DNA from: Planctomycetota bacterium
GTDB lineage: Bacteria > Planctomycetota > Planctomycetia > Pirellulales > UBA1268
Direction: 5' to 3'
DNA length: 40,675 nt
Assembly: GCA_003669605.1 (NCBI GenBank)
Contig: QWOP01000012.1
Span: 1-40,675 of the forward strand
The notes beneath the pieces are model-generated. The model was not told the DNA's origin, made no database searches, and saw nothing but the letters and a program-made list of their open reading frames with translations. How positions within the stretch are numbered: the first letter of the stretch is position 1; each line of letters starts with the position of its first letter. Made by a program: the position numbers and the translations under genes. Below are positions 16,233 through 24,292 of the stretch, piece after piece.

Positions 16233-19200
16233 TCACTTCTCCCAAACAAAGATCTCTGAAACCCCGCTGCGTGACTGGCCGCGGTGGGTGAAGACGACGC
16301 GGACTTTCGCAGTCGTCTCGGGCTCAAAACGGACCTCGTTGAGGGCGTTGCCAAGCGGTTGCTCCGGTGCATGCCGCTCGTTGCCGACCGCTTGCCATTC
16401 CCCATCTCGTTGAACCTCAACCTGAAATTTCTCTGGCGGCTGCACGCCGCCGCGGTCGTCGTAGAAAGCCAATTCCAGCCGTGAGAAGGTCTGCGGCACG
16501 CCGAAATCGACCTCCAGCCAGTCGGTGGCGTGCGGCGATTCGTAGGCTGTCCAGCGGCTGTTGGGGTTTGCCTGGTAGGAGACGATCCCGTCGATTGCCC
16601 GCTCGACCCGGTCGTAACGCGACGTGTGTGAGGCACTCGCCTGAGGGTATTGGGCAGCGCCTTTGCCGCCGGGATTGAAGGCCAGGTTACCGGCTGGCGG
16701 CGGGGCGGGGTCCAGCGGCAGGATTGTGTCTCCCCAGAGTTCGATTTCGGAAAGCCCCACCCGGGCGTGGTCGCGGGGATGAAGTGTGATGCGCAGTTTC
16801 GTGATCTCGCGGGGAGCGAAGCGGACGTGATTGGCCATGTGCCCAGTCATCTCTTCAGAGGCGCCCTCCGGCAGTGGCGACGCGATTGGCAGTGGCGACG
16901 CGATTGGCAGTGGCGACGCAATCGGCAGTGGCTCCCACGCGGTGCCCGTCCAGGTTTCGATTCCCACTGACTTTGGCGCGCGGACGTCCGACGGAGCCTC
17001 ATCGCGCCCCGGCACGGCAGCGTCGGCGGTGCCGGCCAGGAGCGCGGGCTCGTCGTCGAGCACAAAGAGCTTCAGCGTGTCGACCAGGCGCGGGAGCCCA
17101 AGATCGAGAACCAGTGACTCTTGGATACCTGGCTCGGCGCTCTCCCAGCGGTTCGGCGGCGAGCGGAGATACCAGGCGACGCCGTCGGCGAGGGCCCCGG
17201 GGGCAGTGCCGGGGCGGATCGACTGGGGCACGATCCGGGGAAAATAGGTGCCGTCGTTGTTGACGGCGACGTTCACCCGCGTCGGCTCGATTCCCGGCCT
17301 CAGGCCATCGTCGACGAACTCTGCCGCCACCAGCGTGGCACAGAAGAGTGGCAGCGTTGCAGTCAGCCGCTCCACCCGCCGCGACGACGCGAGCACTTGG
17401 CCGTCGGCCAAGAGGTGGAGGCCGGGACCGAGTCCGTACTTTGATCCGTCGCGATCCCACACCACCGCCACTTCGTGGCCCCGGTAGATCACCCGGTCGA
17501 GGCGAAGGTAATCCCACTCTGGTGGAAACAGGGGGCGGATTTCGAGCGTATCGTCGTCGCGGGGAATGAGGCCAACGAGCCCCGTGATCACCAGATCGGC
17601 GTAGCCCGAATGGAAATAGTGCTCGCTGTGGTTGTAGGCATCGTGGCCTTGAAAACTCCCGCTGTCGGGGTGGCAGGCCTCGGCCAGATACGGCCGCCCC
17701 TCCTTGGAGTGTGTTCGGGCGTAGGTCTTGAGGAGATCGATGTAATCCTCGGCCGACACCACCTCTTGAAGGCCAGGGCTGACGTTCCCGAAGCCGGGCG
17801 AACGAAACTGAAGGACATTCGCCAGGCTTTTGAGCGTCTGCGTCGTGGCGTAGGGCCAACTTTGGCCGCTCCACCAGCAGCAGCTCGGCTGGAGCAGAAA
17901 GAGCGGATCGTGGCGTTCGACCGTAGAGGGGCCGAAGTCGGCTCGGAAGAACTCGGGGTCGATCAAATACTTCCAGGCCTGCTCGTAGCCTTTTCCCCGC
18001 GACGGCATGTCAAACTGCCAGGGGACGTAGCCGATCAGTTCGCGGCCGTGCGGGCTGCCAGCAAAGCGCCCCGTGTCATAGATCCGGCTCCCGGCGGCAA
18101 CGGTAGCGCCGTCGAGCGATTCATCGTCGCGGAAGGCGGCGAGGAAGAATCCACGTCGCTGGTCCCACAGAGCCGATTCCATTTTCTCGCGGAGCGCCTC
18201 GGCGGCCGCGCGGTGCTTGGTGGCCAGAGCGGCGTTTCCGATGAGATCCTCCATCCGCGCAAGCGCCTGAAGATCGGCCCACTGGTAGGCGATGAAACTC
18301 GGCCGGTAACTCGGTGCCCCGCGGAGGATGTCTTTCGTCTGGCGACTGGCGATGTTGAACTCCATGCCGTCGTCGTGGCCCACTTGCCAGGAGAGCCCGG
18401 TCGACTCGACGAAGTGCCGGTCGCGCCAGGCTTGTGCGTTGGCTTCCAGGCCGGGGAGGATATCGCCGGGAAAGACATCAGCAGTCGTGGCGGTCGAGGT
18501 GTTGGCCGCCCCGAGATGGAGCCGTGCCGGGTGAACCAGATGGATCCCCCAGACCGCGTCCGCGAGCCAGGTGGAGTAGGTGCGCGGCTGGGCGCCGGGG
18601 GTGTCTACCCAGTATCTGGCGTAGTCGCGGGCCATCCGCGGCGAACGCAGCCAGCGGGCCTCGTAAAGTTGGTGGCCTGCGGGGCAGGAGATCGCTCCGT
18701 AGGCCCCCGACCAGAATGGCCGGTCGAGGAATTCAGTGAATGAATAGCCGCTGTTGGGCGCGCCGTAAGTGAGGTGTTTGGTGAGCAGTTCCCAGCGGTA
18801 CCACCATGTGGTTTGGATAGATTTATCGGGGCAGTCGAGGAGCGGGACGTTGTCGAGAAACCATCTCCAATCGCGGTTGTCCCAGAAGGTCTCCCTTTCC
18901 ATCAGCTGCGCCTGGGAACGAGCGGCCGTTTCGCTCCATCCGGACGGACTTTCGGCCCGGATTGGGAGGGAGAAAGTGATCAGGATGAGAAGGGCACCGA
19001 TCGCTGTGGGGATCAGCCCGATGGCAAACGCCGCTCCGGGGGGCGGGCCTGCCTCGATTCCCGCGGCAGCGGTGCCACGCGCGGGGAGATGGTCGTCGTC
19101 GGTAAGCGGAGCCGGCCCGCGGCCGCCCGAGCGGATGTCGGGCAGGAGGATCGCGCCGAGCGGTTGGAGAAGGCCGGCGGCGAGGAACGCCGTCGGAGCG

Positions 19201-20381
19201 TCGAGCCAGGCGCTCACCGGCCCGGCAAACCAGGAACCGTAACTGGTGGCCAGGTTCATCAGGGCCATCGAGGCAGTGAACTGCGTCGCGGCCACCGCCG
19301 GAGTCGAGACCCGCATGAAAAGCGCAAAGAGTGACACCGACATAAAAGCCAGGCAGGCTTCTTGGATTCCGAACCAGAGGTAGATCGTGATCTCGTTTTC
19401 CCACCAAGCAGGCCTGGCTGCGAGGAGAATCCAGGAGGAAGCGAGGACCGAGTTGGCGGCGACGGCGGTGGTTTTCGGACCGATGTATGCGGCCAGAAAT
19501 CCCGCCACGATCGCCGCCAGGAGGCCAAGAAGATTGCCCCATCCCCCGCTGACTTCGGCGAACCGGGCCTCCGACCAACCGAGGTGTTTCAACATGAAGA
19601 CGGTCATCGTCACGTAGAGCAGCGCCGGAAGGACCTTCATCAGCACCGCACCGAGGCCGGTCCGCAGCGCTGCCGGACGGACCATGGCGACGGCCAAATG
19701 TCCCAGGAGTGCCAGCGGAGCGAGGCCAGCGGGCGCTGCGGAAGCCCCCTGATCGCGACTGCCGCCGAAGCCGGGCAGGAAGCGGTCGCCGGGGCGTTCG
19801 CGGAGCGCCAGCACAACGCCGAACATCACTCCCTGGATGGCAGCCATCGTGAGAATCGCAGTCGGGAGGCCCAACCGAGCCATTACCAGGCCGAGTCCGG
19901 CGCCCCCGAGCATCGTGCCGACGTAGGACGAGCCATACATCATGCCGCTTGCCCGTTCGCGCTGGTTTCCTTCCAGCATGTCGACGGCGAGGGCGTCGAT
20001 CGACACATCCTGAAGAGCGACGAAGATGTTGTGGACAAGGACGAGCCAGCCGAGGAGGACGGTGTCGTTGCCTGCCACGAGCAGCAGGAGCGCTGTGACA
20101 ATCATCATTGCCTGGGCGAGAAGCAGCCAGGGGCGGCGGCGGCCGAGTGAATGAAAGAGCCCGGAGTCGACGACCGGTCCCCAGGCCCACTTCAAGCTCC
20201 AGGGGAGGACGGCCAAGGCGATGATCGTGCCCACCGCCTGCTCGCCGCCGCCGTGTGTGGCCACCCACGCGGCCAGTGCCACGGTCACGAAGCCGTAGGG
20301 GATTCCTTGGGCGACGTAAATAGTGCAGCAAAACGCGAGGCGCAGCAGTGGCCGGGTGGCAAGTGTGGCGGGGGTTCCCAT
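16233..20381 (-). CDS. Fusion: AmpG-like MFS transporter + MGH1/GH63-like glycoside hydrolase + two discoidin-like domains
   Basis: A single 1382-residue frame with no internal stop. Residues 8-420 form a 12-helix transporter of the PAT/AmpG type (AQGIPYGFV, LPWSLKWAWGPVVD, GRRRPWLLL, ALQDVSIDALAVDML). A charged linker is followed by a further hydrophobic helix (about 450-472) ending in PIRAES. Residues 500-1010 form an (alpha/alpha)6-type glycosidase with TTWWYRWELL, SWQVGHDDGMEFN, CCWWSGQSWPYATTQTL and NHSEHYFHSGYADLV. The C-terminal 330 residues hold two galactose-binding/F5-8 type C-like beta domains (KLRITLHPRDHARVGLSEIELWG; DWLEVDFGVPQTFSRLELAF) joined by a Pro-rich repeat linker. With N- and C-termini of the transporter inside, helix 13 would carry the hydrolase to the periplasm. 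The ATG at 20381 is preferred to a TTG 12 codons upstream. Substrate unknown. Confidence 0.85.
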   Translation of the reverse strand: MGTPATLATRPLLRLAFCCTIYVAQGIPYGFVTVALAAWVATHGGGEQAVGTIIALAVLPWSLKWAWGPVVDSGLFHSLGRRRPWLLLAQAMMIVTALLLLVAGNDTVLLGWLVLVHNIFVALQDVSIDALAVDMLEGNQRERASGMMYGSSYVGTMLGGAGLGLVMARLGLPTAILTMAAIQGVMFGVVLALRERPGDRFLPGFGGSRDQGASAAPAGLAPLALLGHLAVAMVRPAALRTGLGAVLMKVLPALLYVTMTVFMLKHLGWSEARFAEVSGGWGNLLGLLAAIVAGFLAAYIGPKTTAVAANSVLASSWILLAARPAWWENEITIYLWFGIQEACLAFMSVSLFALFMRVSTPAVAATQFTASMALMNLATSYGSWFAGPVSAWLDAPTAFLAAGLLQPLGAILLPDIRSGGRGPAPLTDDDHLPARGTAAAGIEAGPPPGAAFAIGLIPTAIGALLILITFSLPIRAESPSGWSETAARSQAQLMERETFWDNRDWRWFLDNVPLLDCPDKSIQTTWWYRWELLTKHLTYGAPNSGYSFTEFLDRPFWSGAYGAISCPAGHQLYEARWLRSPRMARDYARYWVDTPGAQPRTYSTWLADAVWGIHLVHPARLHLGAANTSTATTADVFPGDILPGLEANAQAWRDRHFVESTGLSWQVGHDDGMEFNIASRQTKDILRGAPSYRPSFIAYQWADLQALARMEDLIGNAALATKHRAAAEALREKMESALWDQRRGFFLAAFRDDESLDGATVAAGSRIYDTGRFAGSPHGRELIGYVPWQFDMPSRGKGYEQAWKYLIDPEFFRADFGPSTVERHDPLFLLQPSCCWWSGQSWPYATTQTLKSLANVLQFRSPGFGNVSPGLQEVVSAEDYIDLLKTYARTHSKEGRPYLAEACHPDSGSFQGHDAYNHSEHYFHSGYADLVITGLVGLIPRDDDTLEIRPLFPPEWDYLRLDRVIYRGHEVAVVWDRDGSKYGLGPGLHLLADGQVLASSRRVERLTATLPLFCATLVAAEFVDDGLRPGIEPTRVNVAVNNDGTYFPRIVPQSIRPGTAPGALADGVAWYLRSPPNRWESAEPGIQESLVLDLGLPRLVDTLKLFVLDDEPALLAGTADAAVPGRDEAPSDVRAPKSVGIETWTGTAWEPLPIASPLPIASPLPIASPLPEGASEEMTGHMANHVRFAPREITKLRITLHPRDHARVGLSEIELWGDTILPLDPAPPPAGNLAFNPGGKGAAQYPQASASHTSRYDRVERAIDGIVSYQANPNSRWTAYESPHATDWLEVDFGVPQTFSRLELAFYDDRGGVQPPEKFQVEVQRDGEWQAVGNERHAPEQPLGNALNEVRFEPETTAKVRVVFTHRGQSRSGVSEIFVWEK
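16870..16932 (-). repeat. 18-base tandem repeat coding for a Pro-rich linker in the fusion protein
   Basis: Three full units of GGCAGTGGCGACGCGATT (16870-16887, 16888-16905, 16906-16923; the third ends CAATC) plus a half unit to 16932. On the coding strand they give repeated I-A-S-P-L-P hexapeptides between the two discoidin-like domains. Near-identity of units indicates recent expansion by slippage, so length probably varies among strains. Confidence 0.93.
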
Positions 20382-20488
20382 GCAGGGAGCGTATCGCTGC
20401 CAACCGCCGGCTGGCAACTGCCTGTCTCTTGGGCCGGGGAGCCTGTCCGCTGGGCATACCGCCCCCGCCTGAGGGCCAGAGGTGCGAT

Positions 20489-22702
20489 TCAGCGGCCTCT
20501 CTCTGGGGCCGTTGGCTGCGGGCGACGGATCTCAGTCCGTCGCTGCTCGAGCATCGGCAGCATCTGCGGGGCATGGAGGCGAGCGAGTTCGATCGCCCGG
20601 CGAAGAGTCTTGTCGGCATCATCCGGTCTGTCGGCGCTTGCCTGCGCATCGGCCAGGCTCATGAGGACGTCGACGTTTTTGAAGCCGGTTTCCTCGGCAG
20701 CCAACTGAGCCGCTGCGACCGCTTCTTCCGCCGCTCCCCGCCCGCGGAGAGAATGACTGAGTCCTTGGAAGGCTCCAGCGTGCCGGGGTGAGACTGCGAT
20801 CGCTTCGCGGAAATGTTTTTCGGCAGCGGCCTGATCATTCGATCGGAGGAGAGCGAGTCCCCAGCGGTAATGGATTTCGGCGGTGTGCGGAAAGAGTCTG
20901 TCGGCCTGCGCATAGGCTGCCAGTGCCTCGTCGATCCGTCCGCCGAGGAATGCTGTCCAGCCGATCATGTTGTGACCATAGGCGGTGTCTGGGTCACACT
21001 CCTCGACCCGTTTCCAGTGTTCCACAGCCTTGTCGTGTTGCCCAACCAACTCATAGGCGGTGCCTAGTTTGGCGTGAACATGGGCGGCGGTTGGCACGAC
21101 GTCGAGAAGCGCCTTCAGGGTGCGGACGGCCTGGTCGTTGCGCCCCTCATTCATCTGCCGCATCCCCTCCAGGTATCCATTCTCGATGCCGGCCATTCGC
21201 GAGATGCAGGCGTTCAAAGCGAGTTCGAGGGCGGCATCCCCAGCCGTCGCTCGTCGGCCATCGCGGTAGGCACCGACGGCCGCCAAGTATCGGTGGTTGT
21301 CCTGGAGGCGTGAGCCTTCGGCCAGCCAGAGAGCCACCAGTTGCACTGTCAGTTCGTCGGCACGGGCCCGGCTCGGCTCGTCGCCGAGGGCCAGAAGACC
21401 ATCCCTCTCCACCTCCAAGCTCGCAGCCGGATGGACCGCGATCCGGTGATCGTGCGGTCTGACGGGGAATTCAAACTGCTCCCCTTGGCCGTGGAATTTG
21501 ACCGCCACGCGGCTGGTGCGGGGCATGTGGCAGTCGACGCAGGCGTTGACGACGTTCAACGGAAGACGGGGCTGGGCTGTGCAGTCGCCTGAAGTGTGGC
21601 AGGTGATACAGGCGTTGGCCACGGCCGCGGCATCCTCAGCCTGGTGTGGTGAATGACACGTCGTGCATGTCAGGGACTCACTCGCCTGGTAGCAGCGACT
21701 TTGTCGGAGGTACTTCGGCTGGTCGGTGACGTGGTCTTTCTCAATTCCCGTGGCGATGAGTGTGCGGAAGTGCTCTTCGAGCGGTTGCCCCGGCTGGTAG
21801 CCGAACAGCGGGCCGCGGTGGTGGATGACATTCGAGTGGCATTGCCCGCAGACATCGATCTGGCGGTCGCGGGGAAGGGTGGCAGGCCGGATGATCGCCT
21901 GGGCTTCCATGGCATCGGGATGCGCGCTATGCCAGGCGACATGCTCGGCTCCCGGCCCATGACAGCGTTCGCAGGTGACGCCAGGAAGAATGCTCTGTCG
22001 GCGGTATTCGTTCTCTGTGCCGAGGACATGTTGAAAGAAGGTGGTATGGCATTCGAGGCAGCGGGGGGTTGCGGTGCGGAGGATCGCGTCGCCGACGTCG
22101 GTGTAGTCCTGTTTGGCCCAAGCCCCCGTGGGGTGGAGCCAGCCCAACGGCAACTCGAAGAGTTCGTCTCCCTGCCAGGTGAAGAACACCTCGTCGCCCT
22201 TGCCCCCCGATCCATAGACCAGCGCAATGGGAAACGTCGGGCTCTCTTTTGGCGTGCTGTTTGTTTTCGTGGGCGGGTCGGTTGCTCCTGGGCGGGGAGG
22301 GTTTGAGGCGCCGCGGAGCACGGTTTCACTGAACACCTCTCCCGATCGGAGCAGTTGGTATTGGTCGCGCCAGTAGGGCGAACTGAGGACCTCGGGCTCT
22401 TCGGCGAATCCCGGTGGCATGCGGTCAGCCGTCGGCTCGACGGCGGCGAGGAAGTGACGGGTGGAATGAAACTCCGCGCAGCGTGCATCGTGGCAGCGGG
22501 CACAGGCATCGATTCCCACGTAGCCGGGGTTTGGGTTGACCAAATCCGCGGCCACGTTGAACGTTGCCCGGGCGGGCTCTGGCCCACCAGCCGATTGCAG
22601 TGACGGCGTCGGGGACCGGCTGCAGCCAACGAGCAGGAGCGACTCGACGGTTCCCAGGAGAATCGCGATGCCGATTCGGTGGATGAGCGAAAGTGTCTGC
22701 AA
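20489..22702 (-). CDS. Seven-heme cytochrome c / TPR lipoprotein
   Basis: A 737-residue exported lipoprotein: hydrophobic leader with lipobox L-V-G-C27. The N-terminal half has seven CxxCH heme-binding motifs at residues 67, 215, 244, 285, 346, 365 and 388, plus isolated histidines that can serve as distal ligands. The spacing resembles cytochrome c554/NrfA-like multiheme electron carriers. The C-terminal half (about 490-730) holds tandem TPR helices, for example HAKLGTAYELVGQHDKAVEHWKR and IHYRWGLALLRSNDQAAAEKHF, for protein docking. Likely a periplasmic or outer-membrane electron-transfer or scaffold protein; its redox partner is unknown. No ATG precedes the lipobox in frame, so TTG at 22700-22702 is taken as start. 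The fusion gene follows after 107 bases on the same strand. Confidence 0.88.
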   Translation of the reverse strand: MQTLSLIHRIGIAILLGTVESLLLVGCSRSPTPSLQSAGGPEPARATFNVAADLVNPNPGYVGIDACARCHDARCAEFHSTRHFLAAVEPTADRMPPGFAEEPEVLSSPYWRDQYQLLRSGEVFSETVLRGASNPPRPGATDPPTKTNSTPKESPTFPIALVYGSGGKGDEVFFTWQGDELFELPLGWLHPTGAWAKQDYTDVGDAILRTATPRCLECHTTFFQHVLGTENEYRRQSILPGVTCERCHGPGAEHVAWHSAHPDAMEAQAIIRPATLPRDRQIDVCGQCHSNVIHHRGPLFGYQPGQPLEEHFRTLIATGIEKDHVTDQPKYLRQSRCYQASESLTCTTCHSPHQAEDAAAVANACITCHTSGDCTAQPRLPLNVVNACVDCHMPRTSRVAVKFHGQGEQFEFPVRPHDHRIAVHPAASLEVERDGLLALGDEPSRARADELTVQLVALWLAEGSRLQDNHRYLAAVGAYRDGRRATAGDAALELALNACISRMAGIENGYLEGMRQMNEGRNDQAVRTLKALLDVVPTAAHVHAKLGTAYELVGQHDKAVEHWKRVEECDPDTAYGHNMIGWTAFLGGRIDEALAAYAQADRLFPHTAEIHYRWGLALLRSNDQAAAEKHFREAIAVSPRHAGAFQGLSHSLRGRGAAEEAVAAAQLAAEETGFKNVDVLMSLADAQASADRPDDADKTLRRAIELARLHAPQMLPMLEQRRTEIRRPQPTAPERGR

Positions 22703-23021
22703 CGTGCAACTGGATCGGGGGCGGGAAGGAGCGAGAGTGCCGAACTGGGGTTCAGTGTGGAGTCAGCAAGTCTAGAGGTCATTGGCAATGGAACTGGCGG
22801 CTGGTCGCGGCATGCTGACGGAATTGAATGCCTGGCTGCCTTTCGCCGCCGCCCCAATCCCCCCAGGGGGAGTCTATTTGCCCCCCGCAGCGATGGAGAG
22901 GCCTCGGGATCGCCGCCGGGGGTGGTACGATGATCACTCGGCGCGAGAGACGGTTTTGGGGGAGGGCCCGACGCCGGAGTCTGTCGTTCATCCTCCCCGC
23001 GAAAGCATTGGTTCCTGGACG
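22703..23021. other. Divergent intergenic region, cytochrome/TPR gene versus efflux operon
   Basis: A 319-base gap that must hold promoters for both directions. A CCCCCAGGGGG palindrome lies near 22860 and a further C-run follows at about 22880. A frame open from 22782 joins the adaptor gene, but its extra 80 residues are low-complexity and unlike an efflux adaptor, so it is treated as non-coding. I could not recognise a convincing -35/-10 pair. Confidence 0.4.
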
Positions 23022-24290
23022 ATGACCACCGATCACACCCCGATGAAGACCCCGCCTTCGCCAGAGGCCGTGCCGCGGCGGCGGCGGAGTTGGCTGCCGA
23101 TGCTCTTTTGGCTGTTGGTGGCCGGTGGCGTTGGTGGGGCGGTGTGGCACGACCCAGGCCTCGTCGACAAAGCCCGGGCTTTTGTCAGCCCACCGGCGCC
23201 GGCAGTCAAGGGACTTGCGGCGCGGGTGGTCCCCGTGACCGCCGTCGAGGCCCGCCAGGCCGACATGGACCTGTTTCTCAACGGCCTCGGATCTGTGAAT
23301 GCCTTCAACACCGTCACGGTCCGCAGCCGCGTCGAAGGGGAACTGCTCCGCGTTGCCTTCACGGAGGGACAGGCCGTTGAACAGGGGGATTTGCTGGCGG
23401 AGATCGATCCCCGGTCTTTCGAGGTGGAGCTGACCCAGGCCGAGGCCCAGTTGGCCAGGGACGAGGCGGCCCTGAAGGCAACGGAACTCGACCTCGAACG
23501 CTACGAGTCGCTCGCGGACCTCAAGCAAATCACCGGCCAGCAGATCGATGCCCAGCGGGCGATCGTTCGCCAGGCAGAGGCCGCCGTTCGCATTACGGAG
23601 GCACTCCGTGAAAATGCCCAGTTGCGATTGACCTACTGCCGGATCGAGGCCCCCATCGGCGGCCGTATCGGCCTCAGGCTGGTCGATGCCGGCAACATGG
23701 TGCGGGCCAATGATTCCGCCGGGCTAGCGCTGATTGCCCAGATCCATCCCATTGCCGTCACGTTCACCATTCCCCAGGACGAGATCGTCCGGGTGCAGCG
23801 GGCGCTGGCGGAGACCGGCACGCTGCCCGTCGAGGCTTTCAACCGCGATTTCCAGACCCGGCTGGCGACCGGCACGCTGTCGGCAATCGATAACCAGGTC
23901 GATCCAGCAACCGGTACGGTGAAGCTCAAGGCGGTGTTCCCCAACGATGACGACGCGCTGTTCCCCAACCAGTTCGTCAACGCCCGGTTGCTCGTGGAGA
24001 CGCTGCACGATACGACGCTGGTGCCCTTGGCCGCGCTGCAGCGCGGGCCGGACTCGGCCTTCCTGTACGTCGTTCAGGCCGATTCCACTGTGGCGCTGCG
24101 GACGGTGCAGCCGGGACAGGTGCAGGGGGATCAGGTGGCGATCACCAGCGGTCTGGAGCCGGGTGAACTGGTGGTTACCGATGGCATCGACAAGTTGACC
24201 AACAAGGCGAAGGTGGCTGTCCGTGGCCTCAAACCCCCCGCGGCCGCCGAGGGCAAACCGGCCGTCGAAGGGCGAACGGCAGGGCCCTGA
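23022..24290 (+). CDS. mdtA: RND efflux periplasmic adaptor (membrane fusion protein), MdtA-like
   Basis: A 422-residue adaptor with a basic N-terminus (RRRR), one membrane anchor (about 24-42), then the usual order. There is a first half of the lipoyl domain ([30 protein letters not shown]), an alpha-hairpin coiled coil ([25 protein letters not shown]), and a second lipoyl half ([25 protein letters not shown]). A beta-barrel ([10 protein letters not shown]) and membrane-proximal domain ([19 protein letters not shown]) follow. It bridges the inner-membrane pumps to an outer-membrane channel. The ATG at 23022 is chosen because it directly precedes the basic anchor; the ribosome site is weak. 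Only two bases separate its stop from the next start. Confidence 0.92.
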   Translation: MTTDHTPMKTPPSPEAVPRRRRSWLPMLFWLLVAGGVGGAVWHDPGLVDKARAFVSPPAPAVKGLAARVVPVTAVEARQADMDLFLNGLGSVNAFNTVTVRSRVEGELLRVAFTEGQAVEQGDLLAEIDPRSFEVELTQAEAQLARDEAALKATELDLERYESLADLKQITGQQIDAQRAIVRQAEAAVRITEALRENAQLRLTYCRIEAPIGGRIGLRLVDAGNMVRANDSAGLALIAQIHPIAVTFTIPQDEIVRVQRALAETGTLPVEAFNRDFQTRLATGTLSAIDNQVDPATGTVKLKAVFPNDDDALFPNQFVNARLLVETLHDTTLVPLAALQRGPDSAFLYVVQADSTVALRTVQPGQVQGDQVAITSGLEPGELVVTDGIDKLTNKAKVAVRGLKPPAAAEGKPAVEGRTAGP

Positions 24291-24292
24291 CG

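Noticed and set aside
22782..23021. N-terminal extension of the efflux adaptor
   Set aside because: The additional 80 residues have no adaptor-like features and the normal basic N-terminus plus anchor begins at 23022.
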